From an uncultured Holophagaceae bacterium (GTDB taxonomy: Bacteria > Acidobacteriota > Holophagae > Holophagales > Holophagaceae): DNA of 64,000 nt. The notes beneath the pieces were generated by a model, which made no database searches, was not told the DNA's origin, and saw only the letters and a list, made by a program, of their open reading frames with translations. The position numbers and the translations under genes were made by a program. The stretch spans positions 310,001 to 374,000 of the forward strand of contig CAIWKE010000003.1 in assembly GCA_903913215.1 (NCBI GenBank), read 5' to 3'. Of the stretch, positions 17,017-25,533 are shown piece after piece; position 1 is the first letter of the stretch; each line of letters opens with the position of its first letter.

Positions 17017-17739
17017 TTGGCGGACTGGTTCGAAGAGTGGTTTGACGCGGACTATGCCCTGCTCTACGCCCACCGGGACGCGGAGGAGGCCCGCATGGCC
17101 GTGGGCCGGGTGCTGCGCCTGGCGCCCGAATTGGCCCAGGGCCCTGTGCTGGACCTGGCCTGCGGGGCGGGTCGCCACCTGGAGATCCTGCGCCGGGCCA
17201 ACCCCCTGGCCTTCGGCATGGACCTCTCCCCCACCCTCCTGGGCATGGCCGCCGGCAGCCTACGCCCATGGCTCCTGCGGGGCGACATGCGCCGCCTCCC
17301 GGTGAAGGAGGGCTCCCTCAGCGGCATCTGCCTCTGGTTCACGCCCTTCGGATACTTCCCGGATGACGAGAACCGGGCTCTGATGCTGCACCTGGGCGCG
17401 CTGCTGCGGCCGGGCGGCGTCCTGGTCATGGACTACCTCAATGCCGACCTGGTCTCTCGCAGCCTGGAGGCCGAGGACACGGTGGAGCGGAATGGCATCC
17501 GCGTCGACAGCCGGCGCAGCATCGAGGAGCAGCGGCTCCTGAAGCGCATGACCCTCACCAACCTGGCCAGTGGCGAGACCCGCAAGGCCCTGGAGAGTGT
17601 GCGTCTCTACAGCCCCGCCGAGCTCCAGGCCATGGCGAGCGAGGCCGGTCTCCACCTGCGCCGGGTCCTGGGCACCTACGCCGGCGAGGCCTTCCAGCAG
17701 GACAGTCCCCGGTGGATCGGGATCTTCGAGAAGGCATAG
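17017..17739 (+). CDS. SAM-dependent class I methyltransferase
   Basis: 240 residues starting at TTG (GAGG upstream). Motif I VLDLACGAGRHLEILRRANP binds SAM; GMDLSPTLLGMA is motif post I with the acidic ribose ligand. The CLWFTPFGYFPDDENRALML stretch with an aromatic-rich loop follows, and LLRPGGVLVMDYLN is the usual motif III. Substrate unknown; the fold matches small-molecule methyltransferases. It precedes pgk by 55 bp with a possible promoter between. Confidence 0.85.
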   Translation: MADWFEEWFDADYALLYAHRDAEEARMAVGRVLRLAPELAQGPVLDLACGAGRHLEILRRANPLAFGMDLSPTLLGMAAGSLRPWLLRGDMRRLPVKEGSLSGICLWFTPFGYFPDDENRALMLHLGALLRPGGVLVMDYLNADLVSRSLEAEDTVERNGIRVDSRRSIEEQRLLKRMTLTNLASGETRKALESVRLYSPAELQAMASEAGLHLRRVLGTYAGEAFQQDSPRWIGIFEKA

Positions 17740-17764
17740 CCACCCCCTCGATCTTCAGCGAAAA

Positions 17765-17794
17765 TGGTATGTTTGCCCTATCCAAGGAGCGGCC
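17765..17794 (+). promoter_or_regulatory. Candidate pgk promoter and ribosome site
   Basis: TGG followed by TATGTT (17768-17773) reads as an extended -10 (TGnTATGTT). AAGGAG sits 5 nt before the pgk ATG at 17795. A -35 is not clear. This would give pgk-tpiA a leader of about 15-20 nt. Confidence 0.4.
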
Positions 17795-18991
17795 ATGAGC
17801 TTCCAGTCCGTGCGCGATCTCGACGTCAAAGGCCACAGGGTCTTCCTGCGGGCGGATCTGAATGTGCCGCTCAAGGATGGCAAGATCGGCGACGCCACCC
17901 GCATCCGCGAAACACTGCCCACGCTGAGGTGCCTGCTGGAGGGCGGCGCGGCGGTGGTGATGGCCTCGCACCTGGGCCGCCCCGAGGGCAAGGGCTTCGA
18001 GGCCGCCTACAGCGCCGCGCCCGTGGCCGCCTGGCTCCGGGAGCAGGGTTTTGACTGCAAGCTGGCCAGCTATGTCGTGGGCGAGGCCGTGGAGGCGGAA
18101 GCCGCCGCCCTCAAGCCCGGCCAGGTGCTGTTGTTGGAGAACCTCCGCTTCGAGAAGGGCGAGACCAAGAACAAGGAGGACTTCGCCGCCAGCCTGGCCA
18201 AGCTGGCCGACACCTATGTGAACGACGCCTTCGGCGCCGCCCACCGGGCCCACGCCTCGGTGAGCGGGATGGTCGCCCACTTCCCGAAGGACCGCGTGGC
18301 CGCTGGCTTCCTCATGGAGAAGGAGCTGAAGGCCCTGGCCAAGGTCATCGTGAATCCCGACAAGCCCCTGGTGGTGATCTTCGGCGGCGCCAAGGTCAGC
18401 GACAAGATCGAGCTCATCCAGAACTTCCTGGGCAAGGCTGACGCCATCCTCATCGGCGGCGCCATGAGCTACACCTTCCTCAAGGCCCAGGGCTACGAGA
18501 TCGGCAAGAGCCTCTGCGAGGGGGACAAGCTGGAAATGGCGTTGGATCTGGTGAAGCAGGCCGAAGCCAAGGGCACGCGCCTGCTGCTGCCCCTGGACCA
18601 TGTCGCCGCCTCGGAGTTCAAGGAGGACGCCAACTGCCTCATCACCCTGGACCAGAACATCCCCGCAGACCGCCTGGCCCTGGACATCGGCCCCGAGACC
18701 GTGGCCGCCTACGCCGCTGAGATCCGTGCGGCCAAGACCCTGCTCTGGAATGGCCCCATGGGCGTCTTCGAGATGCCCGCCTTCGCCAGTGGCACCCTGA
18801 CCATGGCCGAAGAACTGGCCGAGGCCGCCGACAAGGGCGCCTTCGTGCTGGTGGGCGGCGGCGACAGCGTTGCCGCGGTGAACAAGGCCGGGGTGGTCGC
18901 CCGCATGTCCCATGTGTCCACCGGTGGTGGCGCCAGTCTGGAATTCCTCAGCGGCCTCGAGCTCCCGGGCGTGGCCGCCCTTTCGAAGTGA
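17795..18991 (+). CDS. pgk: Phosphoglycerate kinase
   Basis: Glycolysis and gluconeogenesis: 1,3-bisphosphoglycerate + ADP to 3-phosphoglycerate + ATP. 398 residues, standard length. Signature [15 protein letters not shown] near residue 15, [39 protein letters not shown] and the C-terminal [14 protein letters not shown] with [11 protein letters not shown] are all present. The ATG at 17795 is set by AAGGAG. tpiA starts 8 nt after the stop, forming a pgk-tpiA operon. Confidence 0.97.
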   Translation: MSFQSVRDLDVKGHRVFLRADLNVPLKDGKIGDATRIRETLPTLRCLLEGGAAVVMASHLGRPEGKGFEAAYSAAPVAAWLREQGFDCKLASYVVGEAVEAEAAALKPGQVLLLENLRFEKGETKNKEDFAASLAKLADTYVNDAFGAAHRAHASVSGMVAHFPKDRVAAGFLMEKELKALAKVIVNPDKPLVVIFGGAKVSDKIELIQNFLGKADAILIGGAMSYTFLKAQGYEIGKSLCEGDKLEMALDLVKQAEAKGTRLLLPLDHVAASEFKEDANCLITLDQNIPADRLALDIGPETVAAYAAEIRAAKTLLWNGPMGVFEMPAFASGTLTMAEELAEAADKGAFVLVGGGDSVAAVNKAGVVARMSHVSTGGGASLEFLSGLELPGVAALSK

Positions 18992-18999
18992 GGCTAGAA

Positions 19000-19734
19000 A
19001 TGCGCTGCGTCGTCGCCAACTGGAAGATGAACCTGAGCTTCGAGGAGGCCCGCACTTTCTGCGAAGACTTCCTGGGCCACGTGAGCCTGGGTGCTGGCAC
19101 GGAGGCCGGCATCGCCCCGCCCTACACCATGCTGCATCTCGTCAGCGACCTGGTGCGCCCCAAGGGCCTCCATGTCTTTGGCCAGAACGGCCACGCCGAA
19201 CCCAAGGGCGCCTTCACGGGCGAAGTCTCCATGCCCCAGCTGCGGGATGCGGGCTGCTCTGGCGTGCTGCTGGGCCACAGCGAGCGCCGCCAGCTCTTTG
19301 GTGAAACGGATGCGGCCCTGATCAAGAAGGTGAAGGCCGCCTGGCAGTGGGACCTGCTGCCGCTGCTCTGCATCGGCGAGACCCTAGAGCAGCGGGATGC
19401 AGGCCAGACCCTGGACGTCCTCGGACAGCAGCTGGCCATCCTGGGCGAGACCGGCCCCGGTCCCCTCTGGGTGGCCTACGAGCCCGTCTGGGCCATCGGC
19501 ACGGGTCGCCGCGCCGAGGCCCCCCAGGTGGCCGAGGCCCATGCCTTCATCCGGGCCACCCTCAACCGCTACTTCGCGGGCACCGAGTACCAGGTGCCCA
19601 TCCTCTACGGTGGCAGCGTCACCCCCGAGACCTTCACCGAGCTGCTGGGCATCCCCGAAGTGGCCGGCGGCCTCGTGGGCGGCGCCAGCCTCGACCCCGC
19701 CAAGTTCGCCGCGCTGGTCAAGCAGGCGGGCTGA
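19000..19734 (+). CDS. tpiA: Triosephosphate isomerase
   Basis: Interconverts DHAP and glyceraldehyde-3-phosphate. 244 residues from the ATG at 19000 (MRCVVANWKMNLSFEEARTF). The catalytic Lys is in NWKMN, His in LLGHSERR, Glu in AYEPVWAIGTGRRA, and the phosphate-binding YGGSVTPE and GGLVGGASL are intact. The usual VxGNWKMN reads VVANWKMN here, a minor change. It is coupled to pgk by an 8-bp gap. Eleven bp after the stop an almost perfect palindromic repeat with a following T-run probably ends transcription. Confidence 0.97.
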   Translation: MRCVVANWKMNLSFEEARTFCEDFLGHVSLGAGTEAGIAPPYTMLHLVSDLVRPKGLHVFGQNGHAEPKGAFTGEVSMPQLRDAGCSGVLLGHSERRQLFGETDAALIKKVKAAWQWDLLPLLCIGETLEQRDAGQTLDVLGQQLAILGETGPGPLWVAYEPVWAIGTGRRAEAPQVAEAHAFIRATLNRYFAGTEYQVPILYGGSVTPETFTELLGIPEVAGGLVGGASLDPAKFAALVKQAG

Positions 19735-19744
19735 ACAGACAACT

Positions 19745-19820
19745 GATCCACCACGAAGACACGAAGACGCAAAGAAAAAATGAAATCATTTTTCGTGTCT
19801 TCGTGTCTTCGTGGTGGATC
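19745..19820. repeat. Interspersed palindromic repeat, CACGAAGA subfamily, acting as likely terminator
   Basis: Left arm GATCCACCACGAAGACACGA and onward (two 8-bp CACGAAGA units plus CGCAAAGA). The right arm is almost its exact reverse complement, ending GTCTTCGTGGTGGATC. Each arm is about 32-35 nt with a loop of a few bases. It fills the gap between the convergent stops of tpiA (19734) and the zinc-ribbon gene (19829) and is followed on the + strand by TTTTTCTTTC. Confidence 0.9.
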
Positions 19821-19828
19821 TTTTTCTT

Positions 19829-20569
19829 TCAGTGCTGCTCGAAAAACCGCTCGGCGGCATCGACGGCGAGGCCCAGGAGGCCGGCGCTGCTGAGCCAGTG
19901 GCCGCCGGTGTTCATCTGCTGCTCGAACGCGGCGGGGGAACCGGCATGCTCGAGGCTCGGCAGGGCGGCCCGCTGGGCCTCCTTCAGCTCCTCCAGTTCG
20001 CGCTCCCGGGCGCGGTCCAGGCCCCCGCTGGCGATGAAGGCCAGCACGCGGCGCAATTCGTCCTGGTCGAACCAGAGGCCGTGAGCCTTGCAGACATCCA
20101 GCACCACGCCGGAGCGCTTGGCGTAGTTCATGCGGTTCATGAACTGGTGGCACTGAGGGCAGCGCCGGTATTGCACGGCATCCAGCCCCAGCACCGGCGG
20201 TGCCTCAGGCGTAGGCAGGGCCCCCAGTACGGCGCCTTGGCGCTCGCGGCTGGCGCCCAACTGCTCGAAGACGGCCCGGTCCAGCCAGAGGCCACCGCAG
20301 GCCTGGCATTCACGCACCTCCAGATCGCCCATACGGGTGGTCCCCAGGGGCTTGGTGCAGGCGGGACAGGGGGCCCCGTCCAGAGCCAGGGCCTCCCGGG
20401 GGGCCAGGGCGGTACCACAGGCGGGGCAGTGAGTGGCTGAGAGGGGGGCCAGGGCGAAGCAGGCCGGACAGGCCACGCTGGCCAGCTGGGCCTGACAGTA
20501 GGGGCACTGCGGGGCATCGGCAGGAACGGAGGCCCCACAACCCGAGCAGCGGAGGACCCGGGCCTCCAT
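19829..20569 (-). CDS. Zinc-ribbon protein with two TFIIB-type zinc-finger modules
   Basis: 246 residues from the ATG at 20569, which overlaps the upstream stop by one base. Several CxxC pairs follow in series: CSGCGASVPADAPQCPYC, CPACFALAPLSATHCPACG, then two zf-TFIIB-like repeats (CPACTKPL...CQACGGLWLDRAVFEQL and CPQCHQFM...CKAHGLWFDQDELRRVL). The second repeat has CKAH in place of the last CxxC, so its site would be Cys/His. The C-terminal region is helical (ARERELEELKEAQRAAL). Partners of this family are unknown; here it is coupled to a Pro-rich lipoprotein. Confidence 0.82.
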   Translation of the reverse strand: MEARVLRCSGCGASVPADAPQCPYCQAQLASVACPACFALAPLSATHCPACGTALAPREALALDGAPCPACTKPLGTTRMGDLEVRECQACGGLWLDRAVFEQLGASRERQGAVLGALPTPEAPPVLGLDAVQYRRCPQCHQFMNRMNYAKRSGVVLDVCKAHGLWFDQDELRRVLAFIASGGLDRARERELEELKEAQRAALPSLEHAGSPAAFEQQMNTGGHWLSSAGLLGLAVDAAERFFEQH

Positions 20570-21411
20570 CAGTCCTGCTTGGCAGGGGCAGGCGGTTCTG
20601 GAGGCGGGGGCGGGGGCAGGACTGCGGGCGGCGGTGGCGGCAGGGTCTGGGGCGGCGGGGGCGGCTCCACAGGCGGCCTGGGAGCTGGCGGCTCCCGGCG
20701 GGGCGCCGAGGGATCCTCGTAGAATCGCTGCTCCGTGAAGCGGGTCCACTGGAAGTAAGCGCTCAGCTTCTGCACCACCACCCGGGCGAAGCCCCTGGCC
20801 TCTTCCTCGCGGATGCGGCCATCGTCATCGCGGTACCCCGGGGGCAGCGGATCCATAGCCTCCACCACCTCGCGCGGGTCCACGTAGTCGGTCCAGAGGG
20901 GCTCCGGATCCCCGGCCCGCATGAGGCGCAGTTGGGCCCGCACGGCCTGGGGCCGGTAGCCCAGGCGGTCCATCCGATTCTGGGCGCGGTCTTCATGCAT
21001 GGCCGCGTGGCTGCCCGCCCAGAGGCCCCAGAAGAGACCGTCGAAGACGCTGTACCCCCGGTTGCCTGACGCGGCGCTGAGGGCTCCCACGGCCAGCCCG
21101 GTGGCCAGGCCCACGGAGGCGGCGCTGGACGGGGCAGAGGCCACGCTGATGTCCTGGATGTCCACCTGGAGATCTGCCGCGCCCACCGGGGGCTTCACGC
21201 CCTCGGGCACCACCACGACCCGGGTGGCCAGCCGGGCCTGGAGGGCCGCGGTGTACTCCTGTCTCAAGCCATCCCGATCATCCAGCTGGGCGGGCAGCTT
21301 GACATGCACCGCCACCGGGACGGGATGCTGGCGGAAGGCCTCGACCTCGGGCCGGGTGCAGCCCAGGAAGAGGGGAATGGCGGCAAGAAAGATCCAGGTT
21401 GCGCGCCTCAT
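20569..21411 (-). CDS. Lipoprotein with proline-rich C-terminal tail
   Basis: 280 residues with a strong GGAGG site. The signal peptide ends in a lipobox (IPLFLGC, Cys about 18), so it is membrane-anchored. Residues ~20-100 look like an alpha/beta domain that senses or sums Pal-like motifs (VPVAVHVKLPAQLDDRDG, AADLQVDIQDISVA). A glycine/alanine-rich hydrophobic stretch follows, then a conserved-looking LWTDYVDPREVVEAMDPLPP region. The last ~45 residues are almost entirely Pro plus Glu/Ala, a likely extended periplasmic stalk. Function unknown; coupled to the zinc-ribbon gene by a 1-nt overlap. Confidence 0.75.
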   Translation of the reverse strand: MRRATWIFLAAIPLFLGCTRPEVEAFRQHPVPVAVHVKLPAQLDDRDGLRQEYTAALQARLATRVVVVPEGVKPPVGAADLQVDIQDISVASAPSSAASVGLATGLAVGALSAASGNRGYSVFDGLFWGLWAGSHAAMHEDRAQNRMDRLGYRPQAVRAQLRLMRAGDPEPLWTDYVDPREVVEAMDPLPPGYRDDDGRIREEEARGFARVVVQKLSAYFQWTRFTEQRFYEDPSAPRREPPAPRPPVEPPPPPQTLPPPPPAVLPPPPPPEPPAPAKQD

Positions 21412-21468
21412 GGGAGACCTCCACCCCTAAGTGTGCGGCCGGGGACGCGGAGGTGTCCAGGAGCCAGC

Positions 21469-21480
21469 TAGAATGTAAAT
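21469..21480 (+). promoter_or_regulatory. -10-like box for aroF, leaderless arrangement
   Basis: TAGAAT at 21469-21474 ends 6 nt before the aroF ATG. No Shine-Dalgarno lies in the correct window between them. A -35 is not recognisable. The spacing would start the transcript at about the A of the ATG. Confidence 0.45.
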
Positions 21481-22512
21481 ATGCTCATCCTCATGGAAGC
21501 CAGCGCCACGCCAGACCAGGTAGGGGAGGTCCTGGCCCTGCTGGAGGCCGCCAACCTCCGCTGTCAGGTGAACGAGACGCCGGAATCCCTCAGCATCGTG
21601 GCGCCGAACGCCTCAAAGGCCTTCAAACCAGACCGCATCGAACCCATGGCGGGCGTACGCCGGGTGGTGCCCATCACGAGCCCCTACAAGCTGGCCAGCG
21701 CCGATGCGGTGGCGGGGCGCACGGTGGTGGATGTTCGGGGTGTGAAGATCGGCGGCCCCGAGCTGGCCCTGGTGGGCGGGCCCTGTGGCGTGGAAAGCCG
21801 GGAGCAGCTCTTCACCGTGGCCCGGTACGTGGCTGAGGCCGGCGTGAAGCTGCTGCGGGCCGGGGCCTACAAGCCCCGCACCAGTCCCTACGACTTCCAG
21901 GGCCTGGGCCTGGAGGGCCTGCGCCTGCTGGCGGAGGCCCGGACGGAGTTCGACCTGGGCATCGTCACGGAGGCTACGGAAGTCGAGACTTTCGATGCGG
22001 TGGAGGAAGTCGCCGACATGGTGCAGATCGGTGCCCGCAACATGCAGAACTTCGCCCTCCTGCGCCGGGCGGGCCGCTGCGCCAAGCCGGTGCTGCTCAA
22101 GCGGGGGCCCTCCGCCACCCTGGAGGAGTGGCTCTTCGCCGCAGAATACGTGCTGGGCGAGGGCAACCGCAACCTGGTGCTCTGTGAGCGGGGCATCCGC
22201 ACCTGGTCCGACCATGCCCGCAACACCCTGGATGTGAGCGTCGTCCCCGCTGCCCAGGCCCTCACCCACCTGCCCGTCATGGTGGATCCCAGCCACGCGG
22301 TGGGCCGGCGGGATCTCGTGATCCCCTGCGCCCTGGCGGGCGTGGCCGTAGGCGCAGCGGGCCTCCTGGTAGAGACCCACTGCCATCCTGAGAAGGCCCT
22401 CAGTGATGGTCCCCAGGCCCTGCTGCCTTCGGAGTTCCTGCGCCTGGTAGAGCAGGCCCGGGCCGTCCACCGTGCTTTGCAAACGCCCAGCCTCACCGGC
22501 CTTTGGATGTAG
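21481..22512 (+). CDS. aroF: 3-deoxy-7-phosphoheptulonate synthase (DAHP synthase, type I-beta)
   Basis: First step of the shikimate pathway: PEP + erythrose-4-phosphate to DAHP. 343 residues with an N-terminal ferredoxin-like (ACT-resembling) regulatory domain (about 1-70), then the TIM barrel: GGPCGVESREQLFTVA, LLRAGAYKPRTSPYDFQGLG, VQIGARNMQNFALL, PVLLKRGPSATLEEWLFAAEY, LCERGIRTW and MVDPSHAVGRRDLV. Metal-ligand Cys, His, Glu and Asp positions appear intact. The N-terminal domain makes feedback control by an aromatic amino acid or prephenate likely (known for TM0343-type enzymes). Single gene, divergent from the lipoprotein. Confidence 0.96.
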   Translation: MLILMEASATPDQVGEVLALLEAANLRCQVNETPESLSIVAPNASKAFKPDRIEPMAGVRRVVPITSPYKLASADAVAGRTVVDVRGVKIGGPELALVGGPCGVESREQLFTVARYVAEAGVKLLRAGAYKPRTSPYDFQGLGLEGLRLLAEARTEFDLGIVTEATEVETFDAVEEVADMVQIGARNMQNFALLRRAGRCAKPVLLKRGPSATLEEWLFAAEYVLGEGNRNLVLCERGIRTWSDHARNTLDVSVVPAAQALTHLPVMVDPSHAVGRRDLVIPCALAGVAVGAAGLLVETHCHPEKALSDGPQALLPSEFLRLVEQARAVHRALQTPSLTGLWM

Positions 22513-22575
22513 GTCTGGAGGTAGGCGCTGGCTGCAACGGCCTATTCGTGGCATACTAGGTGGTTCGGAGTTTCC

Positions 22576-22914
22576 ATGAACGGCCTTGCCCTCGCATTCC
22601 TCATCCTCTTCGGTGTGCTCCTCATCGGAGCCGTCCTGCTGCAGCCCGGCACCAAGGGTGGCCTCGGCGCCTCCTTCGGCGGGGGCGGGGCGAACTCCGC
22701 CTTCGGCGCCCAGGGCGCCACGCCCTTCCTGTCTAAAGCCACCTACTGGCTGGCCGCGGGTTTCCTGGGCACGACCCTCATCATCGAGGTCCTGATCATC
22801 CGCCAGAACCGCTCCGTTCTCGAGAAGACCGCCGACAAGCCCGCGGCCACCGCGCCCGCGCCCGTGGTGCCGGTTCCCGCGCCTCCCGCGCCCGTCGTTC
22901 CGGTCAAGAAGTAG
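22576..22914 (+). CDS. secG: Preprotein translocase subunit SecG
   Basis: 112 residues: two membrane helices (about 3-24 and 56-78) separated by the conserved LLQPGTKGGLGASFGGGGAN loop, which stimulates SecYEG translocation. The C-terminal ~35 residues are a Pro/Ala/Val-rich tail, common in SecG of this length class. GGAG is placed 6 nt before the ATG. A tRNA gene follows after 72 bp. Confidence 0.93.
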   Translation: MNGLALAFLILFGVLLIGAVLLQPGTKGGLGASFGGGGANSAFGAQGATPFLSKATYWLAAGFLGTTLIIEVLIIRQNRSVLEKTADKPAATAPAPVVPVPAPPAPVVPVKK

Positions 22915-22986
22915 CGACCTCGCCTCGCTTCGGAAACGGGTCATTGACCGCGTTGCCGCTTTGCGAGACACTTGGGATTCCTCGTT

Positions 22987-23072
22987 GCCCGCGTGGTGAA
23001 ATTGGTAGACACGCCATCTTGAGGGGGTGGTGGCCACAAGCCGTAGCAGTTCGAGTCTGCTCGCGGGCACCA
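22987..23072 (+). tRNA. tRNA-Leu(GAG), CCA encoded
   Basis: Acceptor arm GCCCGCG pairs with CGCGGGC; discriminator A and a genomic CCA follow (23069-23072). D-arm TGGTGAAATTGGTAGACACG, anticodon stem CCATC/GGTGG with loop TTGAGGG (GAG at 23021-23023, reading CUC/CUU), long class II variable arm, and T-loop GTTCGAGTC are all present. No intron. Confidence 0.95.
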
Positions 23073-23080
23073 AAGAAGAG

Positions 23081-23105
23081 AGCGCCGGAAACGGCGCTTT
23101 TTTTT
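23081..23105 (+). terminator. Rho-independent terminator after tRNA-Leu
   Basis: AGCGCCG, loop GAAA, CGGCGCT, then eight T residues. It lies 8 bp downstream of the tRNA 3' end. It is the clearest canonical terminator in the window. Confidence 0.92.
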
Positions 23106-23146
23106 GTCCGGGCATGAGTGCCATTCGTAGCTGGTAGCGTCAGTGC

Positions 23147-24268
23147 ATGCCCTGGCCCTCCGCTGCATCCCTGCTCGCCCCGCTGGCGCCCTGGTTCGAT
23201 CGGGTGAGGCGGGATCTGCCCTGGCGGGCAGCGGACCTCGATGCAGTCCACCCGGATCCCTACGCGGTGCTGGTCTCGGAACTGATGTTGCAGCAGACCC
23301 AAGTGGCCACGGTGGTGCCCTACTTCAACCGCTGGTTGGAGGAATTCCCGGATCCCGACACCTTGGCTGCGGCCACCGAGGACGCAGTCCACAAGGCCTG
23401 GGAAGGCCTGGGCTACTACCGCCGGGCCCGGTTTCTCCAGGCCGCCGCCACCTCCGTGGCCCGGGAGGGCTGGCCCGGCGACTTGGCGGGACTGGCCCAG
23501 CTGCCGGGTCTGGGGCCCTACACCGCCGCGGCCCTGGGGGCCATCGCCTTCCAATGGCCCACACCGGCCCTGGACGGCAACGCCTTCCGCGTGCTGGCGC
23601 GGCTGCTCCTCATTGAGGGGGAGCCCAAGCTGCAGGCCACGGAGTTGAGGACCTGGCTGGCCCCGGCCCTCTCGGCCCTCGGTCCCTCGCGGCTGACCCA
23701 GGCCCTCATGGAGCTCGGTGCCACGACCTGCGGGCCCAGCCCCGCCTGCGACCGCTGTCCCCTGGTCCAGGGCTGCGCGACCCGGGCGGCGGGGCGCACG
23801 GGGGAGATCCCTCCGGTGACGAAGCGAGCCAAGCCCAGGGCGGATACGCTCTGGCTCCTGGCCCTGGAGGCCGAGGGGCACTTCCTGCTGCACAGCCCTT
23901 CAGCAACGGGACTACTGGCCGGTCTCTGGCGCTGGCCCACCCTCGATGCCGCCGCCCTGCCCCCACAGCCCTCAGGCCCATGCCCTGCGCCTGGGGCGGT
24001 AGGCCCACAGCCCTACCGGGCCTGGCCCGGCTGGACCCAGGTCTACACCCACCGCCGCGAGGCCGTGAGTCCCCTGCACCTGCAACTGGAGCAGCGCTTC
24101 AAACCGGGTGCGGGCCTGTGCTGGGTGCCCCGCACCGGGCTGGAGGCCCTGCCACTGGGCAAGCGCGACCAGCGTCTCCGGGACCTGCTGCCCACGGCGG
24201 GTCAGAGCCCGCTGGAGGCGCCGGAGCCGGCGGCGCTCATCCGATGGCTTGCAAGCGACTGCCGCTAG
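23147..24268 (+). CDS. mutY: A/G-specific adenine DNA glycosylase
   Basis: Removes adenine mispaired with 8-oxoguanine. 373 residues with HhH motif LPGLGPYTAAALGAIAF, the catalytic Glu region ELMLQQTQVATVVPYF, catalytic Asp in ALDGNAFRV, and a [4Fe-4S] site CGPSPACDRCPLVQGC. The C-terminal NUDIX-like 8-oxoG-recognition domain (WLLALEAEGHFLLHSP, GLLAGLWRWPTL) is present. TAGCGT at 23135-23140 ends 6 nt before the ATG and no Shine-Dalgarno is visible. The stop codon shares the tetranucleotide CTAG (24265-24268) with the stop of the convergent kinase gene. Confidence 0.94.
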   Translation: MPWPSAASLLAPLAPWFDRVRRDLPWRAADLDAVHPDPYAVLVSELMLQQTQVATVVPYFNRWLEEFPDPDTLAAATEDAVHKAWEGLGYYRRARFLQAAATSVAREGWPGDLAGLAQLPGLGPYTAAALGAIAFQWPTPALDGNAFRVLARLLLIEGEPKLQATELRTWLAPALSALGPSRLTQALMELGATTCGPSPACDRCPLVQGCATRAAGRTGEIPPVTKRAKPRADTLWLLALEAEGHFLLHSPSATGLLAGLWRWPTLDAAALPPQPSGPCPAPGAVGPQPYRAWPGWTQVYTHRREAVSPLHLQLEQRFKPGAGLCWVPRTGLEALPLGKRDQRLRDLLPTAGQSPLEAPEPAALIRWLASDCR

Positions 24269-25467
24269 GGGAGGGGCGCTGCTGCGATAGCCAGTTGCAA
24301 TCCCGCCTGCAGTTCCTCGATGCTGAAGGGCTTGGACAGCAGGGCTACATGTGGATGGGCCGCGATGAGGCTCAGGGCCTTCTCATCGGCCCGGCCCGTG
24401 GCCAGGAGCACCGGCACCTCGGGGCAGAGGCTGCGCAGCCGAGGCAGGGTGCCCTTTCCACCCAGTCCCGGCATATTCATGTCGAGGATCACCAGGTCCG
24501 GCTGAAGGCCCGCCGTGATCTGCGCCAGGCCCTCCTCCCCGCTGGCTGCGGCCGAGACCCGGTGGCCCAGCAGCTCCAGCAGCATGCCCACGGAGGTCCG
24601 CAGGAGGTCGTCATCATCCACCAGGAGCACGGTCAGGGTGGCCAGCGCGGCCTCGACTGGTGGCTCCACTGACTCAGAGGCCTCCACTTGGCCATCCGGT
24701 AGTACCGGGAACAGGAGCGTAACCCTGGTGCCCTTGCCGGGCTCGCTCTGGAAGCTCAGCTGGCCATGGTGGCTCCTCACGGTCGTGTAGACGATGGACA
24801 GGCCCAGGCCCGTGCCCTTGCCCACCTCCTTAGTGGTGAAGAAGGGGACCATGGCCCGCTCGAGGACCTCCTTGCTCATGCCGCAGCCGGTGTCACCCAC
24901 CATGATCTCGACACTGTCGTCGCCGAGGTTCCGGGAACGCAGCGTGAGCGTGCCCCCTTCCTCCATGGCGTCCATGGCGTTCACGCAGAGATTCATGAAC
25001 ACGTGGGTCAGAGCGCTGGCATCCCCCACGATGGGGTGCAGGTCCGGGGCCAAGTCCAGGTCCAAATGCACGGTGGCCAGGGTGTGGTACTCCAGGAGCC
25101 GGACTTCCTCCAGGAGCACAGCGTTCAGGTCCAGGCTGCTGGTCTCTGAGGGGCCCTGGCGGGCGAAGTTCAGGAGCCGCTTGACCATCTGCCGGCCGCG
25201 GATGGCCGCGTCCCGCATGGTCTCCAGGGCCGGGTAGACCGGTGCGTCCTTGGCCTGGATGGTCAGGTGGGCCGTGGCCAGGGAGAGGATGGCGCCGAGG
25301 ATGTTGTTCATGTCATGGGCAATGCCGCCCGCCATGATCCCCAGGCTCTCCATTTTCTGGGATTGCAGCAGTTGGGCCAGGAGTTCGATCTTCTCCTTGT
25401 TGGCCACGGCCAACTCAGTCGCGCGAATGCTCATCTCAATATTTTTGGCAGCTAGCTTCTCATTCAT
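24265..25467 (-). CDS. Hybrid sensor histidine kinase, catalytic part (downstream of an in-frame stop)
   Basis: 400 residues from the ATG at 25467. HisKA with phospho-His in GGIAHDMNNILGAIL (about residue 51), HATPase with N-box MNLCVNAMDAM, G-boxes GDTGCGM and GKGTGLGLSIV, then a receiver domain with DDDD at ~285, phospho-Asp in VILDMNMPG, and Lys in LSKPFS. No transmembrane segment. The reading frame continues upstream without shift for 22 codons to a TAA at 25534-25536, beyond which lies a coiled-coil segment. Start is therefore uncertain: this may be a re-initiated product or half of a broken gene. It is closely related to the kinase at 62271-63842. Confidence 0.8.
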   Translation of the reverse strand: MNEKLAAKNIEMSIRATELAVANKEKIELLAQLLQSQKMESLGIMAGGIAHDMNNILGAILSLATAHLTIQAKDAPVYPALETMRDAAIRGRQMVKRLLNFARQGPSETSSLDLNAVLLEEVRLLEYHTLATVHLDLDLAPDLHPIVGDASALTHVFMNLCVNAMDAMEEGGTLTLRSRNLGDDSVEIMVGDTGCGMSKEVLERAMVPFFTTKEVGKGTGLGLSIVYTTVRSHHGQLSFQSEPGKGTRVTLLFPVLPDGQVEASESVEPPVEAALATLTVLLVDDDDLLRTSVGMLLELLGHRVSAAASGEEGLAQITAGLQPDLVILDMNMPGLGGKGTLPRLRSLCPEVPVLLATGRADEKALSLIAAHPHVALLSKPFSIEELQAGLQLAIAAAPLP

Positions 25468-25533
25468 GCTACTAAGCTCAGAAGCCCGCTTCCAGCGTTC
25501 TGTTTCATATGCTAACTCTTTATATGCAATTAT

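Noticed and set aside
17555-18913. A 452-codon minus-strand open frame
   Set aside because: It lies opposite pgk, whose motifs are complete, so it is an antisense shadow.
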